Source of the DNA: SVQP01 sp045660125
GTDB taxonomy: Bacteria > Bacillota > Clostridia > Oscillospirales > CAG-272
Assembly: GCA_045660125.1 (NCBI GenBank)
Contig: JAZRDG010000070.1
Coordinates: forward strand, 1 to 25,408
Length of the DNA stretch: 25,408 nt
Direction: 5' to 3'
The number at the start of each line of letters is the position of its first letter. Positions within the stretch are counted from its first letter, which is position 1. A program made the position numbers and the translations under genes. The notes under the pieces were generated by a model, which worked only from the letters and a program-made list of their open reading frames with translations, made no database searches and was not told where the DNA came from. Of this stretch, positions 1 through 6,817 are shown one piece after another.

Positions 1-22
1 AACCTATGTTGAAAGGAAAACT

Positions 23-826
23 ATGAAATTATTCGACTCTCACGCACATTATTTTGATCATAAATTCGACACTTTGGAGGGTGGGGCGGACGCGCTGCTT
101 TCTTCGCCCGTCATTACCGATACCGTCGGCTGGATCATCAACGTCGGTACAAATCCCGATACCAACCGCCGCTGCATTGAGCAGACCGCGCGCTACGATT
201 TTATGTGGTGCGCCATCGGTATTCATCCCGAGGATTGCCAGCATCTGACCGATACTCCCGACACGGTGCTTGCCCAGCTCTACGCGCAGCTCTCCGACCC
301 CGCCGTCCGTCAGCGTGACAAGATCGTTGCCATCGGTGAGATCGGCTTTGACTACTACTGGCAGCCGGTCAACAAGGAGCTGCAAAGGGAATATTTCGCC
401 CGTCAGCTGGAAATGGCGCGCGAGCTTGACCTGCCCGTCATTATCCATGACCGCGAGGCGCATGGTGATTGCCTTGCCATGATCAAGCAGTATCCCGGTG
501 TGCGCGGCGTGTTTCACAGCTATTCGGGCAGCGATGAAATGGCGAAGGAGCTCTTGAAGCTTGGCTGGTATCTCTCGTTCGGCGGTCCTGTGACCTTCAA
601 AAATGCAGAGAAGGTCAGACGTGCCGCAAGCGTTGTGCCGCTTGACCGCCTGCTGCTTGAAACCGATTGCCCCTACCTGACGCCGCACCCCTATCGCGGA
701 CAGATCAACCACTCGGGGCACATGCACCTAGTAGCCGAAATGCAAGCCGAGCTGCATTCGGTTGCAATTGAGCAGATCGCGGAAATTACCGCGAATAATG
801 CTAAGCAACTGTTCAAAATACCGTAA
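23..826 (+). CDS. tatD: TatD family metal-dependent hydrolase (DNase-like)
   Basis: A 267-aa cytosolic TIM-barrel amidohydrolase-fold protein, the usual length for the TatD family. The metal-binding set is complete: HxH at H7/H9, Glu106 in GEIGFDYYW, His142 in IIHDRE, His165 in VFHSYSG and Asp215 in LETDCPYLTP. Family members bind two divalent metals and several have 3'-5' DNase activity; the true substrate here cannot be read from sequence. The ATG at 23 follows an AAAGGAAAA ribosome binding site. In many Firmicutes this gene follows metG; the 22 bases upstream are too few to test that here. A hairpin terminator follows the stop codon. Confidence 0.93.
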   Translation: MKLFDSHAHYFDHKFDTLEGGADALLSSPVITDTVGWIINVGTNPDTNRRCIEQTARYDFMWCAIGIHPEDCQHLTDTPDTVLAQLYAQLSDPAVRQRDKIVAIGEIGFDYYWQPVNKELQREYFARQLEMARELDLPVIIHDREAHGDCLAMIKQYPGVRGVFHSYSGSDEMAKELLKLGWYLSFGGPVTFKNAEKVRRAASVVPLDRLLLETDCPYLTPHPYRGQINHSGHMHLVAEMQAELHSVAIEQIAEITANNAKQLFKIP

Positions 827-846
827 ATTTGTATAATATCAACAAA

Positions 847-875
847 AAAGAGGGCGTAATTTTTACGCCCTCTTT
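847..875. terminator. Hairpin terminator after tatD
   Basis: A perfect 13-bp stem (AAAGAGGGCGTAA with its complement) closes a 3-nt loop. The T tract on the plus strand is short and partly inside the stem (CTCTTTG). The A run at 843-849 would give a better U tract on the minus strand. It probably ends tatD transcription, but its strength is uncertain. Confidence 0.6.
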
Positions 876-897
876 GCAAAAAAATCAATCGCATGTC

Positions 898-926
898 TTG
901 AAAAATTGTGCGTGGTGCTGTATAAT
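898..926 (+). promoter_or_regulatory. Sigma-A promoter of the EF-G-like gene
   Basis: -35 TTGAAA at 898-903, a 17-bp spacer, and a consensus -10 TATAAT at 921-926. The start codon at 1057 is about 125 nt from the expected transcription start, giving a fairly long leader with no clear terminator or known riboswitch. Confidence 0.75.
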
Positions 927-1056
927 AAAGGAGTATGTTGTATCTTTTTACGCATATTTGCACATGAAAAAACAATTTCGTTTTGCAATAAATTCAAATG
1001 AAAGGGATCCCTCGTCCCGGCAATAGGTCGGGAAAAAGGGAACAAGGAACACTACC

Positions 1057-3111
1057 ATGGCTACTTTTAACACCAAGCAAATCAGAAACGTTGCGCTGAT
1101 GGGTCACGGCGGCTCGGGCAAGACCTCTCTTGCAGAGTCTATGCTGTACGTATCCGGCGGCATTGACCGTATGGGTAAGACCACCGACGGCAATACCGTA
1201 TGCGACTTTGACGCAGAAGAAAAGGCAAGAGGCTTCTCTCTGTCCGCTTCTCTGGCACACGTTTTCTGGAAAGATATTAAGATCAACGTGATTGACGCTC
1301 CCGGCTATCTTGATTTCGAGGGCGAAGTAAACCAGGCAGTTCGTGTTGCTGACAGCGCGCTGATCATGGTTGACGGTAAGGCAGGTCTTGAGGTTGGTAC
1401 CGAGCTCGCATGGGATAAGGCATGCGCTATGGGTATCCCGAAGGCATTCTTTATCAACAAGTGCGACGATCTGGACGCACACTTCAACAAGACCTTTGCA
1501 GAGCTGCACGACAAGTTCGGTAACTCTCTGTGCCCTGTATTCATTCCCGTTGGTAAGAACGGTAAGGACATCACCATGATCGACCTGATCGACATGAAGG
1601 CTTACGTTTACGACGACAGCGGCAAGAGAACCGAGACCGCTATGACTCCCGAACTGGAAGCAAACGCTGAAAGATATCAGGAAGTTCTCAAGGAAGCACT
1701 TGCAGGTACCTCCGACGAGATGATGATGAAGTTCTTCGACGGTGAAGATTTCACCAAGGAAGAGTCCCTTGAGGCTATGCACCAGGGTATCATCGACGGT
1801 ACCATCACTCCCGTATTCTGCGGCGCAGCTACCAGACTTTGGGGCGTTGTTGCTGTGATGGATGCAATCGTGGATTCCTTCCCCAGACACACCGCTAAGA
1901 AGGTTGAAAAGCTGGCAAACGGCGAAGAGATCAAGATCGACGTTGAGGGTGATCCCGCTCTGTTCGTATTCAAGACCATCGCAGACCCGTTCCTTGGCAA
2001 GATGTCTCTGTTCAAGGTTATGAGCGGTACTGTTAAGAGAGATATGGTGCTGACCAACCTGACCAGCGATGCGCAGGAAAAGATGGCGCACATCTACATC
2101 ATGAAGGGCAACAAGCAGACCGAGGTTGACGAGCTGGCTTGCGGTGATATCGGTATGGTTGCAAAGCTTTCCGACACCAACACCAACGACACTCTGTCCG
2201 CAGGCGGCAACGCTTACGCTGCTACCAAGTACCCCAATCCTTACATGTGCCAGGCTATGATGCCCGCAACTGCTAAGGACGAGAGCAAGATCTCCCAGGC
2301 TATCGCAAGAATGACCGAGGAAGACCTGACTCTGAAGTATGAAAACAACCCCGAGACCAAGCAGATGCTGATCTACGGTCTGGGTGACATGCACCTGAGC
2401 GTTCTGGCTGCTAAGATGAAGGGCAAGTTCGGCGTACAGATCAAGCTGGATACTCCCAAGATTCCTTACCGTGAAAAGATCACCAAGAAGTGTGACGTTG
2501 AAGGTAAGCACAAGAAGCAGAACGGTGGTTCCGGTCAGTACGGTCACGTTAAGGTAAGATTTGCTCCCGGTGATGAGGAAGGCCTGACCTTTATCGATGC
2601 AACCGTTGGCGGTTCCGTTCCCAAGAACTTTATCCCCGCAGTTGAAAAGGGCCTGCAGGATGCTATGGCAAAGGGTATTGCCGGCTATCCTATGGTTAAC
2701 CTGAAGGCTGAGCTGTATGACGGTTCTTACCACGCAGTTGACTCGGATGAACTTTCCTTCCGTACTGCTGCAAACCTGGCATACAAGAAGTGCCTTGAAA
2801 TGTCCGCTCCCGTACTGCTTGAGCCTGTAGGCAGCCTGTTCATCACTGTTCCGGATGCTATGGTGGGTGACATCATGAGTGACATTCCCAAGCGCCGCGG
2901 TAACGTTATGGGTATGAACCCTGCAGAAAACAAGCCCGGCTACACGGTAGTTGAGGCAGTTGCTCCCAAGTCCGAGCTGGTATCTTACCCGATCGACCTG
3001 CGTGCAATGAGCCAGGGCAGAGCATCCTTTGAGTTTGAAGTAACCGGTTACGACGTAGTACCCGCGAACATTGCTCAGAAGGTAATCGACGAGGCTAAGA
3101 AGGCTGAGTAA
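1057..3111 (+). CDS. EF-G-like translational GTPase (noncanonical EF-G paralogue)
   Basis: A 684-aa protein with the full EF-G layout: GTP-binding domain about 1-270, beta-barrel domain II about 290-375, then domains III, IV and V to the end. The P-loop is GHGGSGKT (16-23), where canonical EF-G has AHIDAGKT. Switch II is DAPGY (80-84) instead of DTPGH, so the His implicated in ribosome-stimulated GTP hydrolysis is Tyr. The specificity motif NKCD (134-137) is kept. These changes fit the EF-G2/EF-G-like family rather than the str-operon fusA product. Codons such as GGT, GCT, TCT and AAC are more frequent than in the GCG/GGC-rich neighbours, suggesting high expression. AAGGAA lies about 7 nt before the ATG. 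Its cellular role is unknown; translocation or ribosome release are possibilities. Confidence 0.9.
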   Translation: MATFNTKQIRNVALMGHGGSGKTSLAESMLYVSGGIDRMGKTTDGNTVCDFDAEEKARGFSLSASLAHVFWKDIKINVIDAPGYLDFEGEVNQAVRVADSALIMVDGKAGLEVGTELAWDKACAMGIPKAFFINKCDDLDAHFNKTFAELHDKFGNSLCPVFIPVGKNGKDITMIDLIDMKAYVYDDSGKRTETAMTPELEANAERYQEVLKEALAGTSDEMMMKFFDGEDFTKEESLEAMHQGIIDGTITPVFCGAATRLWGVVAVMDAIVDSFPRHTAKKVEKLANGEEIKIDVEGDPALFVFKTIADPFLGKMSLFKVMSGTVKRDMVLTNLTSDAQEKMAHIYIMKGNKQTEVDELACGDIGMVAKLSDTNTNDTLSAGGNAYAATKYPNPYMCQAMMPATAKDESKISQAIARMTEEDLTLKYENNPETKQMLIYGLGDMHLSVLAAKMKGKFGVQIKLDTPKIPYREKITKKCDVEGKHKKQNGGSGQYGHVKVRFAPGDEEGLTFIDATVGGSVPKNFIPAVEKGLQDAMAKGIAGYPMVNLKAELYDGSYHAVDSDELSFRTAANLAYKKCLEMSAPVLLEPVGSLFITVPDAMVGDIMSDIPKRRGNVMGMNPAENKPGYTVVEAVAPKSELVSYPIDLRAMSQGRASFEFEVTGYDVVPANIAQKVIDEAKKAE

Positions 3112-3123
3112 TTCAAGAAATTT

Positions 3124-3156
3124 AAGGGCTGTCGCCAAAGCGACAGCCCTTTTTTT
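3124..3156 (+). terminator. Rho-independent terminator of the EF-G-like gene
   Basis: A perfect 12-bp stem AAGGGCTGTCGC / GCGACAGCCCTT with loop CAAA is followed by a T run to 3156. It begins 12 nt after the stop codon. Confidence 0.95.
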
Positions 3157-3174
3157 ACCCTCACCACGCGGACA

Positions 3175-3241
3175 CCCATCGATGAAAAGTTTTCGCCCGC
3201 CTTCCCACCCCACACGGACAACCCCATCGATGAAAAGTTTT
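3175..3241 (+). repeat. Direct repeat, two copies, 48-nt period
   Basis: CCCATCGATGAAAAGTTTT occurs at 3175-3193 and again at 3223-3241. Each copy is preceded by a similar CGGACA(A)C sequence, so the duplicated unit is about 30 nt. It sits at the left edge of the nested palindrome block. Confidence 0.9.
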
Positions 3242-3398
3242 GGTCGAGCTTTTTCAAAAGCTCGCAGGGTCTTGGGGCAGCGCCCTGAGTCGCGCCCGCA
3301 GGCGCGAAACTCTCTTTAACGCCGTTTTTTGGTTCTTTTTTGCGGCTACTCCGTCAAAAAAGAACGGAGAAAATTTATTCAGCGTAATGAACAAACGT

Positions 3399-3505
3399 TT
3401 GTAGGGGAGGATAGTATCCTCCCGCCAGCGTTGAATTGGGATTGCCGACACCCAAACGGATACCCGATCTCTTTACTGGCGGGAGGATACTATCCTCCCC
3501 TACAA
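3399..3505. repeat. Perfect 30-bp inverted repeat
   Basis: The arms at 3399-3428 and 3476-3505 are exact reverse complements, separated by 47 nt. Each arm also contains its own palindrome, GGGAGGATA and TATCCTCCC around one central base, so each arm can fold alone or pair with the other. It is the central part of the larger nested element. Confidence 0.95.
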
Positions 3506-3731
3506 GAAATGATGTTGGTTGCCCGTTGGGGTGAAGTGTGAGAAACCTGTTTCCGTACTTTTTCTTGGCTATGTAGCCGCAAGAAAAAGTACCAAAAAGA
3601 ACGGCGAGTAAGGGTTTCACCTCTGCGGAGGCGACCAAGGGCTGCGCGCCCTTGGATGGGCGGTCGCTTTTTGGAAAAAGCGACGCAAAAACTTTTCAGC
3701 GTTTTTGCTTGACCGTTTGGTGAAACTTTTT

Positions 3732-3763
3732 CGTCGCGCTCGACAGGGTGCGACGCTTTTTTT
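3732..3763 (+). terminator. Terminator-like hairpin upstream of spoIIAA
   Basis: CGTCGC pairs with GCGACG, extended by wobble pairs to about 9 bp, followed by CTTTTTTT to 3763. It would end any plus-strand transcript running through the repeat block, insulating the spoIIA operon. Confidence 0.7.
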
Positions 3764-3773
3764 ATGCGCGTTA

Positions 3774-3782
3774 TGCTATCAT
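3774..3782 (+). promoter_or_regulatory. Possible extended -10 upstream of spoIIAA
   Basis: TGCTATCAT matches TGn plus a TATAAT-like -10 element. It lies about 33 nt before the spoIIAA start. No good -35 lies 17 bp upstream. In Bacillus the operon uses sigma-H; no clear sigma-H motif is visible here. Confidence 0.35.
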
Positions 3783-3814
3783 ATGTGCAATCAATTACGA
3801 AAGGATGCAAGACA

Positions 3815-4216
3815 ATGGGCAAAGCATCATTTACTTACGAGGAAACAGGCCTTTTCCTCCGTGTCAAACTCAAGGGCGATATCGATCACCACAGCGCAAT
3901 CTCGGTGCGCAGCGGTATGGATACGCTGCTTTATCAAAAGCGGCCGCGCCGTCTTTATCTCGATCTTTCGGGTGTGGATTTTATGGATTCATCCGGTCTT
4001 GGCTTGATCATGGGGCGTTACGCGCTCATGAAAGAGATAGGCGGTGACGTTGTCGTGTGCGAGCCAACTGCTGCCGTGGATCGCATGCTGCGACTCGCGG
4101 GGCTTGAGCGCGTGGTGCGTATCGAACGCGCAAAAGCAGCACAATCAGCGCAATCGGCTCCCGTGGCATCGGACAAGCCTCGCGCTCGTCGCGCAAGAAA
4201 GGAGGTGCTCAAATGA
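3815..4216 (+). CDS. spoIIAA: Anti-sigma F factor antagonist SpoIIAA
   Basis: A 133-aa STAS-domain protein. In the SpoIIAB partner-switching system, unphosphorylated SpoIIAA binds SpoIIAB and frees sigma F in the forespore; SpoIIAB inactivates it by serine phosphorylation. Visible signatures are GDIDHHSA (21-28), the phosphoacceptor motif DSSGLG with Ser59, and GGDVVVCEPT. The start at 3815 is preferred over an upstream in-frame ATG at 3764, which abuts the terminator hairpin; AAAGGA lies about 10 nt before 3815. The last 25 or so residues form an Ala/Ser-rich then strongly basic tail (KPRARRARK) that B. subtilis SpoIIAA lacks. The stop overlaps the spoIIAB start by 4 nt, and the spoIIAB ribosome binding site is inside this gene. 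Confidence 0.93.
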   Translation: MGKASFTYEETGLFLRVKLKGDIDHHSAISVRSGMDTLLYQKRPRRLYLDLSGVDFMDSSGLGLIMGRYALMKEIGGDVVVCEPTAAVDRMLRLAGLERVVRIERAKAAQSAQSAPVASDKPRARRARKEVLK

Positions 4217-4677
4217 AGCAAAACAAGTTCAACGCCAAGGTGGTTAACAAAATGCAGATCAAGCTGCCCTCGCTTTCGGTCAACGAGGGCATGGCGCGTG
4301 CCGCGGCTGCCGCTTTCGTCTCTCAGCTTGACCCAACCGCTACCGAGCTTGCGGATATCAAATGCGCGGTGTCCGAGGCGGTCACCAACAGCATCGTGCA
4401 CGGCTACCGTGACACGGTGGGGCAGGTGCGCATGACTGTCAAGCTATGCCAAGGGCGCATCGTGCGCATTGAGGTGGCGGACAAGGGCTGCGGTATTGCC
4501 GACGTCAAGCAAGCGCGGCAGCCTCTTTTCACCACGGACGCTGCAGGTGAGCGCAGCGGCATGGGCTTTACGGTCATGGAAAGCTTTACCGACGGCGTGC
4601 GCGTGTCCTCAAGACCCGGCAAGGGAACGACTGTCACCATGGTCAAGGTGCTATCCGATCTGGACATCTCTACATAA
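4213..4677 (+). CDS. spoIIAB: Anti-sigma F factor / serine kinase SpoIIAB
   Basis: A 154-aa GHKL-fold kinase and anti-sigma factor that holds sigma F inactive and phosphorylates SpoIIAA. The N box VSEAVTNSIVHGY contains the catalytic Glu55 and metal-binding Asn59. The G1 box is DKGCGIAD (90-97), and ARQPLFTT plus RSGMGF (114-119) form the ATP lid. These match B. subtilis SpoIIAB closely. The ATG at 4213 has a near-perfect AAAGGAGGTG site and overlaps the spoIIAA stop (ATGA), indicating translational coupling. An internal ATG at 4252 has no comparable site. The N terminus is somewhat longer than in Bacillus. Confidence 0.95.
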   Translation: MKQNKFNAKVVNKMQIKLPSLSVNEGMARAAAAAFVSQLDPTATELADIKCAVSEAVTNSIVHGYRDTVGQVRMTVKLCQGRIVRIEVADKGCGIADVKQARQPLFTTDAAGERSGMGFTVMESFTDGVRVSSRPGKGTTVTMVKVLSDLDIST

Positions 4678-4686
4678 CGCATAGCA

Positions 4687-4694
4687 GAGGTGAT
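4687..4694 (+). promoter_or_regulatory. Unusual ribosome binding site overlapping the sigF start
   Basis: GAGGTGAT is an 8-base uninterrupted match to the anti-Shine-Dalgarno complement, but it overlaps the GTG at 4690 that is the only standard start codon nearby. No second site lies upstream of that GTG. Coupling to the spoIIAB stop 12 nt upstream may matter more than this site. Confidence 0.5.
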
Positions 4695-5448
4695 AGATAT
4701 CGAAAATTCAATCGCGCAGGAGCGCACGCAAAAGAACAGAGAGCTGCTGATCTTGGCAGGGCGGGGAGACGAGCAGGCACTTGAGCAGCTTGTCATCGAC
4801 AACATGGCGCTGGTGCGCAGCGTGGCGCTCAAATTCAAGGACAGGGGAACCGAATACGAGGATCTTGTGCAGATTGGCACGATAGGCATGCTCAAAGCCA
4901 TTCGCTCTTTTGATACGGAGCGCGGCACTGCGTTTTCCACCTATGCCGTGCCACTCATCGTAGGTGAGATCCGCAAGCACTTGCGTGATGACGGACCGAT
5001 CAAGGTGGGCAGGGAATACAAGCGCATGGGTGCGGCGCTGCTTGGTGAGCGCAACCGCATGATTGCGCAAACGGGCAAAGAGCCCTCGATTGGCGAGCTT
5101 GCCAAGCGTTGCGGTGTGTCTGCAGAGGATGCCGCGGTTGCGCTGGATGCGGTCGCGCCCGTGTCTTCGCTTTCCGAGACCGTGTACGATGACGGCGGGC
5201 TGACCCTTGAGGGAACGCTGCCCGATCAGGACAGCGCGGACGAGACCGAGCGCATGCTGGACAGGCTCGCGCTCTCGCAAGCCATTGACCGACTTGATCC
5301 GCTTTGGCGCAAGATCGTGCTGCTGCGGTACTGGCGAAACATGACCCAACAGCAGGTCGCGCTGACGCTTGGACTCTCGCAGGTCAAGGTCTCACGCGAG
5401 GAGAAAAAGATCATGGAGCGCCTTCGGGAGCTGCTCGGTGGGGCGTAA
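4690..5448 (+). CDS. sigF: RNA polymerase sporulation sigma factor F
   Basis: A 252-aa sigma-70 family protein; B. subtilis SigF is of similar length. It directs early forespore transcription, including spoIIR, once released from SpoIIAB. Region 2 is clear: NMALVRSVALKF, YEDLVQIGTIGMLKAIRSFD, then the region 2.4 FSTYAVPLIVGEIRKHLRDD segment. Region 3 covers roughly 110-165 and region 4 ends with the helix-turn-helix MTQQQVALTLGLSQVKVSREEKKI. The order AA-AB-sigF and tight spacing identify it as sigma F rather than sigma G or B. The GTG start is used because no other standard start precedes conserved sequence, though its ribosome binding site is oddly placed. A shared hairpin terminator follows. 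Confidence 0.93.
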   Translation: MIDIENSIAQERTQKNRELLILAGRGDEQALEQLVIDNMALVRSVALKFKDRGTEYEDLVQIGTIGMLKAIRSFDTERGTAFSTYAVPLIVGEIRKHLRDDGPIKVGREYKRMGAALLGERNRMIAQTGKEPSIGELAKRCGVSAEDAAVALDAVAPVSSLSETVYDDGGLTLEGTLPDQDSADETERMLDRLALSQAIDRLDPLWRKIVLLRYWRNMTQQQVALTLGLSQVKVSREEKKIMERLRELLGGA

Positions 5449-5508
5449 GTACGACAAAAAAGTAAAATAATTGTTTAGAAAACAACAAAAAATTACAAAA
5501 TGGCGCAT

Positions 5509-5545
5509 AAAAATCCGCGTGTTCATGCAAAACACGCGGATTTTT
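5509..5545. terminator. Bidirectional terminator between sigF and the bactofilin gene
   Basis: A 15-bp perfect stem built on ATCCGCGTGTT closes a 7-nt loop. It has an A run on its left side and a T run to 5546 on its right, so it can stop transcription from both converging operons. Confidence 0.92.
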
Positions 5546-5553
5546 TGCTGCTT

Positions 5554-6279
5554 TTAAATTTTCTCAATCTTCCCAACCTTGGCTTTTTCGTGGATCTCGT
5601 AGCGCTCGCTGTACTGGAGCAGCTCGATCTCGCAGCCCTCGCCAATCTTGACCGTGCGTCCGGACACACGGGGACAGGTGACGTACTCGATATCGATCTC
5701 GTCACCCTCAACGGATTGCTGCACTTCAATGCCGTTTACGCGTTTGTCTTTTATGTGAATCGTAATAAGGTTTTTGAAAAATTTACGCGGGTTGTATCGC
5801 GTTATAATGCGGCTGCCTCCGATACTGCCGATCACGCAGCCGTCCTTGGTGTTGATCTCCAGCGTTTCCGCATTGAGTAAGCCGTCGCAGTTGATGCTGC
5901 CGTGAATGCTCGCAATTTCTGCTTCAATATCCTCGTCCACGTTGAGTCCTCCGTGCACTTCAAGCGTGCCGCATTTCAGGCTTCCGTCTACGTTGATGCC
6001 GCCCGAAAAGTGCGCGTTATCAATTGCGGTAATGCTGCCGTCGCAATTGAATCCGCCGGAAACGTGCAAGGATCTTGTAACGATATCACCGTCAAAATTA
6101 CATGCGCCCGAGATGTGAATTTCTCCGGTGCATTCTACTGAATCATCTGCGCTTGCAGAACCGGATATATGCAGCTCGGTACATTTGACCTTGCCCCCAA
6201 TATTGCCGCTGCCGCTGATTTTGATTACGTCGTATTCTCCTGCGGGAACTGTTCCCGCGCCCGAAATTTTCATATCCAT
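5554..6279 (-). CDS. Bactofilin-like polymer-forming protein (YhbE/YhbF type)
   Basis: A 241-aa protein with many short hydrophobic-glycine repeats of the form HISGSASADDSVECTGEI, as in a right-handed beta-helix of the bactofilin/DUF583 type. Repeats cover about residues 1-155. The C-terminal 85 residues (from about KDGCVIGSIGGSR) are less repetitive. There is no signal peptide or membrane segment, so it is likely cytoplasmic. It lies 12 nt downstream of a yhbD-like gene, the same partnership as B. subtilis yhbD-yhbE-yhbF, whose bactofilins have been linked to motility. Only one bactofilin gene is present here. AAAGGA precedes the ATG. Confidence 0.82.
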   Translation of the reverse strand: MDMKISGAGTVPAGEYDVIKISGSGNIGGKVKCTELHISGSASADDSVECTGEIHISGACNFDGDIVTRSLHVSGGFNCDGSITAIDNAHFSGGINVDGSLKCGTLEVHGGLNVDEDIEAEIASIHGSINCDGLLNAETLEINTKDGCVIGSIGGSRIITRYNPRKFFKNLITIHIKDKRVNGIEVQQSVEGDEIDIEYVTCPRVSGRTVKIGEGCEIELLQYSERYEIHEKAKVGKIEKI

Positions 6280-6291
6280 AGTATTTATCCT

Positions 6292-6663
6292 TTACTTTAT
6301 CAGATTTGTCAGATCGACCTGCTCACCGTTGCCCTTGTCCAGCGTAATGCTTTGCACGTCCGAAAGGAGAAAGGTGCGGTCGCCGTAGACGGTTTTGATA
6401 GTCAGCACCGCCGTGTTTTTTGCTTGATTGTTGAGTTGTCCGGCAAGATCATCCAGCGAGATCTCTTCCTTTTGCCCCAGAATCATTTCCACGCGCTCGC
6501 AGATCAGAGCCTTGGGGAAAAAGGTCTCCTGACCCGTCACGGTCGCTTTTTTGATAAACCAATCCTCGGGAATCAGCCCCTTGCGCTTCCAGCGGTACAG
6601 CGCGCCGTACGAGATGCCGTAACGCTCAAGCAGCTCCTTTTTTGATAATAATTCCTGCTCCAT
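6292..6663 (-). CDS. yhbD: YhbD-like HTH regulator (DUF4004)
   Basis: A 123-aa protein with a MerR-like helix-turn-helix at about residues 5-36 (LLSKKELLERYGISYGALYRWKRKG) followed by LIPEDWFIKK and TGQETFFPKA. These resemble my recollection of B. subtilis YhbD. The C-terminal 50 residues are a small beta-rich domain of unknown role. AAAGGAGG lies 5-6 nt before the ATG. It is the first gene of a two-gene operon with the bactofilin-like gene, driven by a consensus promoter overlapped by two operator-like repeats. Autoregulation is likely but inferred. Confidence 0.82.
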   Translation of the reverse strand: MEQELLSKKELLERYGISYGALYRWKRKGLIPEDWFIKKATVTGQETFFPKALICERVEMILGQKEEISLDDLAGQLNNQAKNTAVLTIKTVYGDRTFLLSDVQSITLDKGNGEQVDLTNLIK

Positions 6664-6686
6664 AGATCCTCCTTTGCATGTCAGAG

Positions 6687-6730
6687 TAACAATGTTACGC
6701 TGTTATTATAGCATAACAATGTTACGCTGT
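6687..6730 (-). promoter_or_regulatory. Two operator-like repeats over the yhbD promoter
   Basis: The 17-nt unit ACAGCGTAACATTGTTA occurs twice on the minus strand, at 6714-6730 inside the promoter spacer and at 6687-6703 just downstream of the -10. It contains the dyad GTAACATTGTTAC, perfect in the downstream copy and with one end mismatch in the spacer copy. The period is 27 nt. Placement suggests repressor sites, most simply for the YhbD-like protein. Confidence 0.75.
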
Positions 6731-6733
6731 CAA
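6705..6733 (-). promoter_or_regulatory. Consensus sigma-A promoter of the yhbD-bactofilin operon
   Basis: On the minus strand there is a perfect TTGACA (6728-6733), a 17-bp spacer and a perfect TATAAT (6705-6710). Perfect -35 and -10 elements suggest a strong promoter held in check by a repressor. Confidence 0.9.
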
Positions 6734-6764
6734 GAAGTTTTGCGAAAAAAACTTGCACTTGCGC

Positions 6765-6797
6765 AAAAAAAGGGAACAACCCTTGCGGATTGTTCCC
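6765..6797 (-). terminator. Terminator of the 72-aa membrane protein gene
   Basis: Read on the minus strand, GGGAACAA and TTGTTCCC form an 8-bp stem followed by seven Ts. It lies 20 nt past the stop codon of the gene at 6818-7036. Confidence 0.9.
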
Positions 6798-6817
6798 ATG
6801 ATTTTGACAATAGTGAG

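Larger units (their letters stand above)
3175..3708. repeat. Composite non-coding element of nested inverted repeats
   Basis: This gap of about 700 bases holds no credible gene. It is packed with perfect stem-loops: 3246-3263, 3291-3306, 3332-3365 (11-bp stem), 3399-3505 (30-bp arms), 3555-3592 (13-bp stem), 3635-3655 (8-bp stem), 3663-3684 (10-bp stem) and 3685-3708 (8-bp stem). The left half, around 3182-3365, is an imperfect reverse complement of the right half, around 3555-3705. Shared blocks in that order include GAAAAGTTTT, GCTTTTTC, CGCCGTT and GCGGCT. Small ORFs crossing it in several frames lack ribosome binding sites. It may be an intergenic repeat family, a relic of a mobile element, or a structured RNA. 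Confidence 0.75.

Noticed and set aside
934..1026. Possible leader peptides in the EF-G-like gene's 5' region (a 10-codon ORF at 934 overlapping, by ATGA, a 20-codon ORF at 964)
   Set aside because: The AAAGGAG site is only about 1-2 nt from the first ATG, the second ORF has no ribosome binding site, and neither shows a run of regulatory codons or a terminator after it.
994..3213. A 739-codon minus-strand open frame opposite the EF-G-like gene
   Set aside because: It is the antisense shadow of a strongly biased coding gene; the plus-strand frame has every EF-G domain.
3175..3708. CRISPR array
   Set aside because: The repeats are inverted or occur only twice, with no regular repeat-spacer pattern and no cas genes.
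3773..3814. Sigma-H promoter for the spoIIA operon, as in Bacillus
   Set aside because: No acceptable AGGA-type -35 with GAAT -10 at the required spacing was found upstream of spoIIAA.
3254..3822. Several ORFs of 65-110 codons in both strands across the intergenic block
   Set aside because: They fall on the inverted repeats, occur in competing frames on both strands, lack ribosome binding sites and give low-complexity mirrored peptides.
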